Shown here: positions 25,094 to 33,653 of the stretch, piece after piece | How the letters are laid out: the number at the start of each line of letters is the position of its first letter | Numbering within the stretch: the stretch's first letter is position 1 | Source: UBA8079 sp049601915 | GTDB lineage: Bacteria; Pseudomonadota; Alphaproteobacteria; UBA6615 | Assembly (NCBI GenBank): GCA_049601915.1 | Contig: JBMYRB010000008.1 | Span: forward strand, 14,203 to 78,202 | Direction of reading: 5' to 3' | DNA: 64,000 bases | The notes under the pieces: model-generated | Databases searched by the model: none | What the model saw: only the letters and a program-made list of their open reading frames with translations | Told to the model about the DNA's origin: nothing | Program-made: the position numbers and the translations under genes

Positions 25094-25969
25094 ATGTCTC
25101 GACCCGTGATCATCAGCTGCGCCGTCACCGGTGCGGCCGACTCCAAGGGCGCCAATCCGGCCGTGCCCGTCACGCCCGAAGAAATCGCCAACGAGGCCAT
25201 CGCCGCCAACAAGGCCGGTGCGGCCATCGCGCATATTCACGTCCGCAATGTCGAGACGGGCAAGGCGAGCATGGACACCAAGCTCTACAAGGAAGTGGTC
25301 GACCGCATCCGGGATTCGGGCTCACCCGTGATCATCAACCTGACGACCGGCCCCGGCGGCCGTTTCTCGCCGGACCGGGACGACCCGATGAAGGCCGCGG
25401 CCGGCTCGGTGATGAAGACCGCCGTCGAGCGCGTCGCCCACGTGGTCGAGAACAAGCCCGACATCTGCTCCCTGGACATCGCGACCATGAATTTCGGCGA
25501 ACGCCCCATGGTCAACGCGCCGGAGATGCTCAACGAGATGGCGATGCTGATCCAGGAAGCCGGCGTGAAGCCCGAACTCGAGGTCTTCGACACCGGCCAT
25601 GTGCGCCTCGCCAACCACATGCTCGAGACGGGCGCGATCAAGGACGACAAGCCGCTGTATCAGCTTTGCCTGGGCATCCCCTGGGGCGCGCCGGCCAACG
25701 CCGAGACGATGATGCTGATGCGCGACATGCTGCCGGCGAACGCCAACTGGGCGTCCTTCGGGATTTCGCGGTTCGAGTTCCCGATGGTGGCCTCGGCCGT
25801 CCTGCTCGGCGGCCACGCCCGGGTGGGCCTGGAGGACAATCTCTACATCGCGCGCGGCGAGCTCGCTTCGGGCAACGCCCAGCTGGTCGAACGGGCCGCC
25901 CAGATCATCGAGAGCACCGGCGACACGGTCGCCACACCCGATGAGGCGCGGGAGATCTTCGGGCTGTAG
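25094..25969 (+). CDS. BKACE family (beta-keto acid cleavage enzyme, DUF849) protein
   Basis: A 291-residue TIM-barrel zinc enzyme. Family members condense beta-keto acids with acetyl-CoA to give acetoacetate and a new CoA ester; the founding member Kce acts on 3-keto-5-aminohexanoate. The zinc His pair is in AHIHVRN (His47, His49), followed by NLTTGPGGRF, SLDIATMNFG and GHARVGLEDNLYI. Preceded by an AGGGGGAAT RBS. The family is promiscuous, and neighbours (QOR, succinate-semialdehyde dehydrogenase) do not define the substrate. Confidence 0.9.
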   Translation: MSRPVIISCAVTGAADSKGANPAVPVTPEEIANEAIAANKAGAAIAHIHVRNVETGKASMDTKLYKEVVDRIRDSGSPVIINLTTGPGGRFSPDRDDPMKAAAGSVMKTAVERVAHVVENKPDICSLDIATMNFGERPMVNAPEMLNEMAMLIQEAGVKPELEVFDTGHVRLANHMLETGAIKDDKPLYQLCLGIPWGAPANAETMMLMRDMLPANANWASFGISRFEFPMVASAVLLGGHARVGLEDNLYIARGELASGNAQLVERAAQIIESTGDTVATPDEAREIFGL

Positions 25970-26016
25970 GGCCTGCACTTCGCCAGGACAGCACACCACC
26001 GACCCGGCCAAAATAA

Positions 26017-26076
26017 CCCTCTCCGCCCTTAAAGGGGGGAGAGGGTGGCGAGCACTTGCGAGCCGGGAGAGGTGGG
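26017..26076. repeat. Palindromic repeat family C, half element upstream of the DUF559 gene
   Basis: A hairpin CCCTCTCCGCCC/GGGGGGAGAGGG is followed by TGGCGAGC-acttGCGAGCC and GGGAGAGGTGGG. The last block is the inverted complement of CCCACCTCTCCC found on the far side of the gene. A gene-free version of the same modules is at 32334-32405 and another at 33507-33623. Confidence 0.75.
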
Positions 26077-26089
26077 TTTGGCGCATCGA

Positions 26090-26431
26090 ATGCAAACAAA
26101 ACGAGCGCGGCAACTGCGCAGGCACGCCACGGTCACGGAACAGCGTTTATGGCGCGCGCTTCGGGAGGCCGATCTGCCGGTCAAGGCCCGGCGACAGCAC
26201 CCCATCGGCCCGTATATCGCGGACATAGCGATCCCGGCCTGCAAACTCGTAATTGAACTGGACGGTGGACAGCATGCGCTGAATGTCGAGGCAGACGCGT
26301 CACGGACCCGGGAAATCGAACGGCAGGGATACCGGGTCATTCGCTTCTGGAACAACGACGTGTCGGACAATATCGACGGTGTCGTCGCGACAATCGTTGC
26401 GGCGATCGGGAAGACCCCCACCTCTCCCTGA
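26090..26431 (+). CDS. DUF559 (Vsr-like PD-(D/E)XK) endonuclease-domain protein
   Basis: A 113-residue protein that is essentially one DUF559 domain, related to very-short-patch-repair endonucleases: RRHATVTEQRLWRALREADL, KARRQHPIGPYIADIA, LVIELDGGQHALN (the E-x-D-G-x-Q active-site stretch), and GYRVIRFWNNDVSDNIDGV. DNA cleavage is inferred from the fold. ATG 26090 is preferred, since the frame also opens at GTG 26045 inside the repeat. The last residues TPTSP and the TGA stop are themselves encoded by the downstream repeat, so the gene is embedded in a repeat pair. Confidence 0.85.
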   Translation: MQTKRARQLRRHATVTEQRLWRALREADLPVKARRQHPIGPYIADIAIPACKLVIELDGGQHALNVEADASRTREIERQGYRVIRFWNNDVSDNIDGVVATIVAAIGKTPTSP

Positions 26432-26460
26432 CCCTCTCCGCCCCCATGGGGCAGAGAGGG
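26415..26460. repeat. Palindromic repeat family C, half element downstream of the DUF559 gene
   Basis: CCCCACCTCTCCC (which encodes the end of the endonuclease), TGA, then a second hairpin CCCTCTCCGCCCCCATGGGGCAGAGAGGG taken in two arms CCCTCTCCGCCCC and GGGGCAGAGAGGG. Inverted relative to the upstream half, so the two bracket the gene. Confidence 0.75.
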
Positions 26461-26478
26461 AATAGCGACGTCCCGCCT

Positions 26479-27933
26479 CTACGCGATCCCGCCCATGCAG
26501 ACGTATTTGATTTCCACATAGTCGTCGATGCCGTAGTGGGAGCCCTCACGGCCCACGCCGCTCTCCTTGACCCCGCCGAAGGGCGCGACCTCGGTCGATA
26601 TCAGGCCCGTGTTCACGCCGACGATGCCCGATTCGAGACCCTCGGAGACCTTCCACACACGCTTCAGGTCGTTGGCGTAGAAATACGCCGCCAGCCCGAA
26701 CTCCGTGTCGTTGGCCATGGCGATGCCTTCCTCGTCGGAACCGAACCTGTACAACGGCGCCAGCGGCCCGAACGTCTCCTCGTGGCTCACATCCATGTCC
26801 GGCGTGACCTCGACCAGGATCGTCGGCTGGAAGAAGGTGCCGCCGAGCTCGTGGCGTCCGCCGCCGACCGCGACCTTCGCCCCCTTGCCCACGGCGTCGG
26901 CGATATGCTGCTCGACCTTCTCCACCGCGGCCATGTCGATCAGCGGGCCCTGCTGGACATCGTCGGACATGCCGTCGCCCACATTGAGCTTCGCCACCGC
27001 GGTGGCCAGCTTCGCGGCGAAGGCGTCATACACCCCGTCCTGCACCAGGATGCGGTTGGCGCAGACACAGGTCTGGCCGGTGTTGCGATACTTGGACGCG
27101 ATGGCGCCCACCACGGCGGCATCGAGATTGGCGTCGTCGAACACCATGAAGGGCGCGTTGCCGCCCAGCTCCATGGAGACCTTCTTGATGTTCTGGGCGC
27201 TCGCGGCCATCAGCTCGCGGCCCACCTCGGTCGAGCCGGTGAAGGTGAGCTTGCGAACAATAGGATTCGAGGTGATCTCCTCGCCGATCTCCCGCGACGA
27301 GCCGGTGACCACCGACAGCACGCCCGCGGGCACGCCGGCGCGCTCGGCCAGTTCGGCCATGGCGAGGGCGGAGTAAGGCGTGGAGGTGGCGGGCTTGACC
27401 ACCATCGAGCAGCCCGCGGCCAGCGCGGGGCCGGCCTTGCGGGTAATCATGGCGGCCGGGAAGTTCCACGGCGTGATCGCGGCCGTGACCCCGATCGGCT
27501 CTTTCAGCACGACAATCCGCGTGTCCCGGGTGTGGCCGGGAATGGTATCGCCGTAGAGGCGCTTGCCCTCCTCGGCGAACCACTCGATGAAGGCAGCGGC
27601 GTAGGCGATCTCGCCCCGGCTCTCGGCGATGGGCTTGCCCTGTTCGGTGGTCATCAGCACAGCCAAATCTTCCTGATGTTCCATCATCAGCTCGAACCAT
27701 GTGCGCAGGATGGCAGCCCGCTCCTTGCCGGTACGCTGCTTCCATTCCTTCTGGGCGGTCTCGGCCGCCTCGATGGCGCGGCGGGTCTCGGCGGTGCCCA
27801 TCTTCGGGATGGTGCCGATCACCTCGCCATTGGCCGGGTTGGTGACGTCGATGGTCTCGCCCAAATCCGCGTCGGCCCACTGGCCGTCGACATAGCATTG
27901 CTGGCGGAAGAGATTTCCGTCTGAGAGGTTCAT
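26479..27933 (-). CDS. gabD: NAD(P)-dependent succinate-semialdehyde dehydrogenase
   Basis: A 484-residue aldehyde dehydrogenase. ITPWNFPAAMITRK, the NAD-binding FTGSTEVGRELM, the catalytic Glu in MELGGNAPF and the catalytic Cys in NTGQTCVCANR are all present, and GVKESGVGREGS is near the end. The sequence pattern is that of the GabD/succinate-semialdehyde group, which feeds succinate to the TCA cycle; glutarate semialdehyde is an alternative substrate. ATG 27933 (MNLSDGNLFRQQCYVDG) is chosen over an upstream in-frame codon because of family length. Confidence 0.9.
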   Translation of the reverse strand: MNLSDGNLFRQQCYVDGQWADADLGETIDVTNPANGEVIGTIPKMGTAETRRAIEAAETAQKEWKQRTGKERAAILRTWFELMMEHQEDLAVLMTTEQGKPIAESRGEIAYAAAFIEWFAEEGKRLYGDTIPGHTRDTRIVVLKEPIGVTAAITPWNFPAAMITRKAGPALAAGCSMVVKPATSTPYSALAMAELAERAGVPAGVLSVVTGSSREIGEEITSNPIVRKLTFTGSTEVGRELMAASAQNIKKVSMELGGNAPFMVFDDANLDAAVVGAIASKYRNTGQTCVCANRILVQDGVYDAFAAKLATAVAKLNVGDGMSDDVQQGPLIDMAAVEKVEQHIADAVGKGAKVAVGGGRHELGGTFFQPTILVEVTPDMDVSHEETFGPLAPLYRFGSDEEGIAMANDTEFGLAAYFYANDLKRVWKVSEGLESGIVGVNTGLISTEVAPFGGVKESGVGREGSHYGIDDYVEIKYVCMGGIA

Positions 27934-28048
27934 GGTTCTCGTCCCTGTGGGTATTGGATTGTTACCCGCGAGTGTAGGCCCCAAGCCTTCCGCGGGACAA
28001 CTGGCGGCAATTTCACTTCTGTCATGGCGATATCGCCACGCGGGGAGA

Positions 28049-28073
28049 TGCCCGGATCAAGTCCGGACATGAC
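28049..28073. repeat. Short dispersed repeat TGCCCGGATCAAGTCCGGACATGAC
   Basis: A small palindromic unit (CCGGATCAAGTCCGG core) preceded by the perfect palindrome GGCGATATCGCC (28026-28037). A related unit GAAGTCCGGGCATGACG is at 29712-29728. Both lie in gaps between minus-strand genes. Confidence 0.5.
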
Positions 28074-28082
28074 AGGAAACAG

Positions 28083-29426
28083 TCAGTCCGGGAAAAACCG
28101 GCTGGCCGGGCGGTCGAGGCCCAAATTCTCCCGCAGGGTCGTGCCCTCATACTCGGTGCGGAACAGGCCGCGTTTCTTGAGGATCGGCACCACCTCGTCG
28201 ATGAAGGGCGTCATCAGTTCCGGGATCACGGGCGGCATGTAGTTGAATCCGTCCGCCGCAGGCCCGCCCGGGGCGTCCGGGTCGCACCAGTCGGCGATCA
28301 GGTCGGCGATCTGCTCGGGCGTGCCCGCCGTGGTGTAGTGGCCGCGCCCGCCGGCGAAGCGCGCGAGCAGCTCGCGCAGGGTGAGCCCCTCCTTGTCCAC
28401 GATGCGCACGATGAGCGCGGCCCGGCTCTTCATGGTCTCGAGGCCGTCGGGGTCGGGGAAGTCGGACACCTTGAGGGGCTGGTCGAGATCCAGATGGTCG
28501 AAGTCGTGGCCCGCGAAACGCTGGGATAACGTCCGGCGGCCCACCTCCGGGTCCATCCGCGAATTCAACTCCATGAGATTCTCTTTCGCCTCGGCCTCGG
28601 TGCCGCCGAGCACCGGGTTGAGGCCCGGCAGGACCACCACCTGGTCGGCGTTGCGCCCGAAATCGGCCGCGCGCTTCTTGATGTCCTTGTAGAACTCCTG
28701 GGCGGTTTCCTTCTCCAGGTGAGCGGTGAAGATCGCCTCGGCATGCAACGCGGCGAAGTCCCGCCCCCGGTCCGACGCGCCGGCCTGCACCAATACAGGC
28801 CGCCCCTGCGGCGAGCGGGGCACGTTCAGCGGCCCCTTCACCTGGTAGTACTTGCCCTTGAAGTCGATCGGCGTGATCCGGCTGGTGTCGCCGCACAGGC
28901 CGTTGCCCGAACGATTGTCCAACAGCGCGTCGTCGGCCCAGCTGTCCCACAGATCCTTCACCGCGGCGACATACTCCTCGCCCATCTCGTAGCGGTCGCC
29001 GTGGGCGGTATGCTCGCGCCCGTAATTGGCCGCGACCGCCTCGACCCAGGTGGTGACGATGTTCCACGCCGCCCGGCCGCCCGAGATGTGGTCGATTGAG
29101 GCGAACTGGCGGGCCAGGTTATAGGGCTCGGAATAGGTACAGGAACCGGTCGCCACCAGCCCGACATGCTCGGTCTCCATGGCGATGGCCGACAGCATGA
29201 TGATCGGGTCGGGCCAGAAGCGGCCGGACTCCATGGCGTCGTTGGTCATCATCAACACGTCGGCGAAGAAGATGGAATCGAGCTTCGCCGCCTCGGCCTG
29301 CTTGGCGAGGTCCACATAGTAGGAGATGTCCATCAGGGAGCGCGGGTCCGCACCGGGGTGGTCCCACGCCGTCTCGTGATGGCCGCGGGACTGGATGAAC
29401 AGGTTGATGTGGATGGGCTTGGGCAT
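28083..29426 (-). CDS. FMN-dependent monooxygenase, NtaA/SnaA/DszA family
   Basis: A 447-residue luciferase-superfamily monooxygenase of the large NtaA/DszA group, which oxidises substrates such as nitrilotriacetate or dibenzothiophene sulfone with reduced FMN from a separate reductase. Features seen: IHINLFIQSRGHHETAW near the start, LDSIFFADVLM, GSCTYSEPYNLARQFASIDH, SGGRAAWNIVTT and NYGREHTAHGDRYEMGEEY. No reductase is adjacent. The substrate is unknown. The 314-base gap that follows downstream of its start holds only repeats. Confidence 0.88.
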   Translation of the reverse strand: MPKPIHINLFIQSRGHHETAWDHPGADPRSLMDISYYVDLAKQAEAAKLDSIFFADVLMMTNDAMESGRFWPDPIIMLSAIAMETEHVGLVATGSCTYSEPYNLARQFASIDHISGGRAAWNIVTTWVEAVAANYGREHTAHGDRYEMGEEYVAAVKDLWDSWADDALLDNRSGNGLCGDTSRITPIDFKGKYYQVKGPLNVPRSPQGRPVLVQAGASDRGRDFAALHAEAIFTAHLEKETAQEFYKDIKKRAADFGRNADQVVVLPGLNPVLGGTEAEAKENLMELNSRMDPEVGRRTLSQRFAGHDFDHLDLDQPLKVSDFPDPDGLETMKSRAALIVRIVDKEGLTLRELLARFAGGRGHYTTAGTPEQIADLIADWCDPDAPGGPAADGFNYMPPVIPELMTPFIDEVVPILKKRGLFRTEYEGTTLRENLGLDRPASRFFPD

Positions 29427-29548
29427 GGCAAAACCGGTGGGCTGTGAAGCGAACGAGTGATGGCCGGATTTTGCCGGATCGGAGTGTGAAATGGGAGTCC
29501 GTCGGAGGTGCTTTTCGGCGTCGGCGTGGCTCGGACCTCCGCCTCGCC

Positions 29549-29667
29549 CTTCGAGACGGCGCTTCGCGCCTCCTCAGGGTGAGGCGTTCGCATAATTCTC
29601 ACGCCAAGGAGCTATCCTCCTCTCTCACTCCTCATGCTGAGGAGCCGCCGAAGGCGGCGTCTCGAAG
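29549..29667. repeat. Palindromic intergenic repeat, family B (copy 1)
   Basis: Outer arms CTTCGAGACG (29549) and CGTCTCGAAG (ending 29667) enclose nested hairpins: GGCGC-TTC-GCGCC, CCTCA-GGG-TGAGG, CTCCTCA-TGC-TGAGGAG and GCCGCC-GAA-GGCGGC. The same arrangement recurs at 46355-46441 with different bases but the same pairing in the first small hairpin. The gap 29427-29740 shows no ORF. Confidence 0.8.
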
Positions 29668-29740
29668 CGAGATTGGGCCTGCGCCCATGCGTTCGATCAC
29701 GCGCCCGAACGAAGTCCGGGCATGACGCGCCGTTTAGAAC

Positions 29741-30142
29741 TCAAACGTCCGAAATCTTCCGCCACCACAGGGTGCGCCGCTCGGCCGGCCGGTCGCCATA
29801 GGGCTGGAGCGGCGGGCGGAGGACCATCAGGTCTCCTTCAAAACTCACGTCGCGTACCTGCTCCGTGCCCATGCGGGCCGGGTCGGAGCACTGGTCGACC
29901 TTCGTGACGAGAGTCTCCCCATCAAAGGTGTAGAGGCCGGTGTAGCAGGAGTATTCGCGCGCCTCCCCTTCGGGAATAACCGGCCGGGCATCGGTGATGG
30001 TGGACGACAGCCGGTCGGCCGTGAGCACCACCCGGCCGATGTAATTCCCCTCGCCGCCATAGGGCGGCGGGGAGACGGGCGCGCCGGACGCATCGATCGC
30101 CTCGACCCGGACGAGGGTCCATGTGCCGATTTGTTTGGTCAT
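29741..30142 (-). CDS. Lipocalin-like domain protein
   Basis: A 133-residue small beta-barrel protein. It begins IGTWTLVRVEAIDASG, has PPYGGEGNYIGRVVLTADRL, and ends in LRPPLQPYGDRPAERRTLWW, matching the lipocalin-like (GTWxLVS) family of cytosolic bacterial proteins. No signal peptide. Its ATG overlaps the stop of the AGPS-like gene (ATGA) with GGGGAGAAG upstream, so it is translated from the same message. The ligand is unknown. Confidence 0.7.
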   Translation of the reverse strand: MTKQIGTWTLVRVEAIDASGAPVSPPPYGGEGNYIGRVVLTADRLSSTITDARPVIPEGEAREYSCYTGLYTFDGETLVTKVDQCSDPARMGTEQVRDVSFEGDLMVLRPPLQPYGDRPAERRTLWWRKISDV

Positions 30143-31761
30143 TTACTTCTCCCCACAATAACCCCCGGGTTCAGCACCCCCTTCGGGTCCAACCTCCTCT
30201 TCGCGTCCGCCACCACATCCCCGAACAGCGCCGGGCGCTGCTGTTCGTACCATTTCTGGTGGTCGCGCCCCACGGCGTGGTGGTGGGTGATCGTGCCGCC
30301 GTGGGCGATCAGCGCGTCGGAGGCGCGGGTCTTGATCGCCTGCCACTGGGCCAGCATCGCCCGGCCGTCGTCGCCTGGGTCCCCCGGCGCGTGAAACGCG
30401 AAATAGGGTGCGGGGCCGTCCGGATACGCATGGCTGAAGCGGCATGACACCGCGCCGTCATGGCCGGTCACGTCTCTGATGGTCGACCGGGTGGCGTCCT
30501 TGATGGCGTTGTAGAACGCCTCGAACCGGTCCCAGGTGATCGCCGTCTCGAAGGTGTCGGAGATGATGCCCCGGGGGGTCAGTTGTTCCCGGTTATAGGG
30601 CATGCGGATGAAGGCCGTGCGCCACGCGCCGACCGCGCCCTGGAGGTGGGCGTCCGGGTTGTCGCGCCATGGGACGTCCACCACGGCGCCATGGTCCAGG
30701 CAGCATTGCTCGGCGCGCGCCATCCACGCTTCCACCGGATGGTCGGCGCTCTCGAAGGAGACGACCATGAGGGTGAAGCTGCCGTCGCCCGCGCCGTTCA
30801 CCTGCAGCTCCGTGCCGTCGACGATGCGGACGTTGGCGGGGAACAGCCCGGCCTGGGAGACGGCGCGCACGGCGCGGGCGGCGTCGAAGAAGTCGGTAAA
30901 CCGGAAGCCCGCGGTGGCCTTGAAGGTCGGCCGGCCCTGCAGGCGCGCCCACCCCTCGGTGATGATGCCGAGCGCCCCCTCGCTGCCGAGCGCCACGAAA
31001 CGGTCCGGGCTCGGCCCCGCGCCGGAGCCCGGCAGGCGGCGGCTCGTGATGTTCCCGGCGGGGGTGACGGTCGTCGTCGCCTCCACCAGATCATCGATAT
31101 GGGTGTAGAGGGTGGCGAAATGGCCGCCGGACCGGGTGGCGACCCAGCCGCCGAAGGTCGAATGCTCGAAGGATTGGGGGAAATGGCGGAGTGTGAGCCC
31201 GTGGGGCTTGAGCTGGGCCTCGAGGTCCGGGCCCCGGGCGCCGCCCTGGATGCGCGCGGCCCGCGACACCTCGTCGACCTCCAGCACCCTGTTCATGCGC
31301 CCCATATCGACCGAAATAGTACCGTTGTATCTGGACCCCACATCGGACGTGACCCCGCCGACGACGGACGAGCCCGCCCCCCAGGGGATGACGGCGGCGT
31401 TGGCCTTCCCAGCCCACTCGTAGATCTCGGCGATGTGGGTCTCGGTCTCGGGGAAGGCCACGATGTCGGGCGCGTGGTCGAAATCGCCGTTATAGGTGCG
31501 GATCGAGTCCGGCTGGGACTGGCCAAAGGCGTGATAGACGCGCGCGAACTTGTCGTCTGTACAGACGCCTTCCAGAGATCTCGGCGCCTCGAGGCGGGAT
31601 TTCGGGAGTTCGATGGCATCCAGAGTGGGGAACCTGCCGTCGCGGGACGGATTGATGCCGAAACCGTCGGCGAAGGTCGCCATCAGGGCCTTGGTCTGGT
31701 CGCCATCGAGGCCGGCGTCTTCGTAGCCCCAGCCCCAGTATTTCAGCTTGCGGTCTGCCAT
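30139..31761 (-). CDS. FAD-binding oxidase, alkyldihydroxyacetonephosphate-synthase-like
   Basis: A 540-residue VAO-fold flavoprotein. The N-terminal segment LKYWGWGYED is typical of bacterial AGPS-like proteins. The FAD-binding PP-loop is VIPWGAGSSVVGG, followed by GGWVATRSGGHFATLYTHID, and the C-terminal active-site triplet His is in GGTITHHHAVGRDH. True AGPS makes ether lipids, but bacterial homologues in catabolic regions may be hydroxyacid oxidases. It is followed by the coupled lipocalin-like gene. Confidence 0.87.
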   Translation of the reverse strand: MADRKLKYWGWGYEDAGLDGDQTKALMATFADGFGINPSRDGRFPTLDAIELPKSRLEAPRSLEGVCTDDKFARVYHAFGQSQPDSIRTYNGDFDHAPDIVAFPETETHIAEIYEWAGKANAAVIPWGAGSSVVGGVTSDVGSRYNGTISVDMGRMNRVLEVDEVSRAARIQGGARGPDLEAQLKPHGLTLRHFPQSFEHSTFGGWVATRSGGHFATLYTHIDDLVEATTTVTPAGNITSRRLPGSGAGPSPDRFVALGSEGALGIITEGWARLQGRPTFKATAGFRFTDFFDAARAVRAVSQAGLFPANVRIVDGTELQVNGAGDGSFTLMVVSFESADHPVEAWMARAEQCCLDHGAVVDVPWRDNPDAHLQGAVGAWRTAFIRMPYNREQLTPRGIISDTFETAITWDRFEAFYNAIKDATRSTIRDVTGHDGAVSCRFSHAYPDGPAPYFAFHAPGDPGDDGRAMLAQWQAIKTRASDALIAHGGTITHHHAVGRDHQKWYEQQRPALFGDVVADAKRRLDPKGVLNPGVIVGRSK

Positions 31762-31867
31762 CGTTTTATCCTCCGCGAGGCGCGTTTTGTGCGCTCACAA
31801 TATTCGTCTGATATATCTATAATATGTAAAGCGGATATTTAGAGCCTGAAGGCCCGCTTTTCCGGGG

Positions 31868-32248
31868 TTAAGGCACGTTCCGGAACAATTCGTAATGATG
31901 GCTGCGGCTCGCCGTCACGAAGGCGCCCGTCACCACGCCGACCGCCGGATAGGCCGCCCCTGGCGGGCGCGCGGTGAACCGGATGCCGGCCGACAGCCGC
32001 CAGCTGCGCGTGCCGGGTTCGTGCTCGGAATAGCCCAGTATCTCGAAACCGTGCTCGATGCCGTCCGCGTCGCGGATCGTCCCCGTGAGGGTGAAATCGC
32101 ACACATCGGGCGCCTCGTTCTCGAACAGGCTCCATTTCACGTCGCCGGACAGGGTATCACCGGTAATCTCCCCGGTCCCGCTGCCGATATAGTCCCCGAA
32201 CTTGGCCTCGGGCACCCAGATAGTCTCCCCCTGATACTGAAGCGTCAT
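31868..32248 (-). CDS. Conserved hypothetical protein, DUF3237-like
   Basis: A 126-residue protein starting at ATG 32248 (MTLQYQGETIWVPEAKFGD). The repeated beta pattern SGTGEITGDTLSGDVKW, CDFTLTGTIRDADG, AGIRFTARPPGAAYP and HHYELFRNVP resembles DUF3237 small beta-barrel proteins, although the classical motif GGADW is not exact. No signal peptide or catalytic motif is evident. It lies upstream of and same strand as the AGPS-like gene, 106 bases apart. Confidence 0.55.
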   Translation of the reverse strand: MTLQYQGETIWVPEAKFGDYIGSGTGEITGDTLSGDVKWSLFENEAPDVCDFTLTGTIRDADGIEHGFEILGYSEHEPGTRSWRLSAGIRFTARPPGAAYPAVGVVTGAFVTASRSHHYELFRNVP

Positions 32249-32333
32249 ATCGGCGAATTTTTGTACGCATGGCGTGATACTATCGTGCGGTGGTGGAGCC
32301 AGCCACCCGGTAACATTCGACATCAGCCGGTTC

Positions 32334-32405
32334 CCGCCTCTCCCTGACCCTCTCCTCCCCATGGGAGGAGAGGGTGGCGAGCGAAAGCGAGCCGCGTGAG
32401 GTGGG
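32334..32405. repeat. Palindromic repeat family C, gene-free element
   Basis: CGCCTCTCCCTGA, then hairpin CCCTCTCCTCCC/GGGAGGAGAGGG, then TGGCGAGC-gaaa-GCGAGCC and GTGAGGTGGG. These are the same modules as the two halves around the DUF559 gene but joined without a gene. It ends 25 bases before the first PRISE gene. Confidence 0.75.
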
Positions 32406-32429
32406 CGGCTCGGAAGTTTGGGGGGACAC

Positions 32430-33479
32430 ATGGCCAAAGCATTGATCGCCGGCGCGCTGGGCGTTATCGGCCGGGCGCTGGTCGAGCATCTCGACGACGA
32501 CCCGGACTGGGAGGTCGTCGGCCTGTCCCGGCGCGCGCCGGACTTCGAGACGGGCGCGACCTTCCTGTCTGTCGACCTGCTCGACCGGGCCGCCACCCAG
32601 TCGACGCTCGGTGATATATCTGACGTCACCCACATCTTCTTCACGCCTTATGCACCGCGCGAGACCTTCGCCGCGGAGGTCGCGCCCAACCTGGCCATGC
32701 TGGTGAACCTGATGGACGCGGTGGAGCCCGCCGCAAAGGACCTCGCCCATGTCCAGCTGATGCAGGGGGCGAAATGGTACGGGGTCCAGTTCGGCAAGCC
32801 CTACAAGACGCCCGCCAGGGAAGACGACCCGCGCCACATGACGCCGAACTTCTATTACGATCAGCAGGACTGGCTTGTAGAGCGGCAAAACGGCAAGGAC
32901 TGGACCTGGTCCGCGCTGCGCCCCCACGGAGTCTGGGGCTTCTCGGTCGGCTCGGCCATGAACATGATGACGTCGCTGGCGGTCTACGCCACGGTGTCGA
33001 AGCATCTCGGCCTGCCGCTTCGCTGGCCCGGCAACCCCGCGCTGCTGGACAGCGTCTACCAGATCGTCGACGTGGCGCTGCTGGCCCGCGCCATGGTCTG
33101 GGCCGCGACCGCGCCCGGGGCGGCCAACCGGCCGTTCAACATCACCAATGGCGACTACACCCGCTGGAAGCTTTTGTGGCCGAAACTGGCCGCGTTCTTC
33201 GACATGGAGGTCGGGCCAATCCAGAGCGTGAAGACCGAAGCCATCATGGCCGACAAGGAACCGGTCTGGGCGGAGATCACGGAGCAGCACCTGCTCCGCA
33301 AATACGCCATGTCGGACATCGTCACCTGGCCCTTCCTCGACTACGCCTTCGCCAACGGCTTCGACCAGATGTCGAGCCTGACCAGCATCCGCCAGGCGGG
33401 CTGGACCGAGGTGCTGGACACCGAGGAGACGGTCACCGATCAGCTGCAGCGCCTGCGCGACAACCGGATCATCCCGTGA
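32430..33479 (+). CDS. PRISE-family NADPH reductase (progesterone 5-beta-reductase/iridoid-synthase-like SDR), copy 1
   Basis: A 349-residue atypical SDR. The NADPH site is GALGVIGRALVEHL, followed by LSRRAPDF for the phosphate. The family's lysine motif is QGAKWYG and the catalytic Tyr lies in NFYYDQQDWL, before WSALRPHGVWGFS. Members reduce enone C=C bonds. The RBS is GGGGGG before ATG 32430. A paralogue follows 174 bases later with a repeat between. The substrate in bacteria is unknown. Confidence 0.88.
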   Translation: MAKALIAGALGVIGRALVEHLDDDPDWEVVGLSRRAPDFETGATFLSVDLLDRAATQSTLGDISDVTHIFFTPYAPRETFAAEVAPNLAMLVNLMDAVEPAAKDLAHVQLMQGAKWYGVQFGKPYKTPAREDDPRHMTPNFYYDQQDWLVERQNGKDWTWSALRPHGVWGFSVGSAMNMMTSLAVYATVSKHLGLPLRWPGNPALLDSVYQIVDVALLARAMVWAATAPGAANRPFNITNGDYTRWKLLWPKLAAFFDMEVGPIQSVKTEAIMADKEPVWAEITEQHLLRKYAMSDIVTWPFLDYAFANGFDQMSSLTSIRQAGWTEVLDTEETVTDQLQRLRDNRIIP

Positions 33480-33506
33480 TGGCCAAGCCCTCGAACGCAC
33501 TATTAC

Positions 33507-33623
33507 TCCCTCTCCTCCCATGGGGAGGAAGGGGTCGGGGTGAGGAGGGTTTGCAGCGGCACCACCCACCTCTCCCGGCTCGCCGGCGCTCGCCACCCTC
33601 TCCCCCCTCAAGGGCGGAGAGGG
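33507..33623. repeat. Palindromic repeat family C, double element between the two PRISE genes
   Basis: The first part is CTCTCCTCCCATGGGGAGGA with GGTGAGGAGGG, and the second is CCCACCTCTCCC-GGCTCGCCGGCGCTCGCC-ACCCTCTCC with a closing GGCGGAGAGGG. The second part runs in the opposite direction to the 32334 element. Confidence 0.7.
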
Positions 33624-33653
33624 ATTGCACCGGACAAGCGGAGGTCTTCCGCC

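Noticed and set aside
25012..25944. 310-codon plus-strand ORF overlapping the BKACE gene in another frame
   Set aside because: It is arginine- and glycine-rich shadow. The BKACE frame has an RBS, zinc His pair and complete family sequence.
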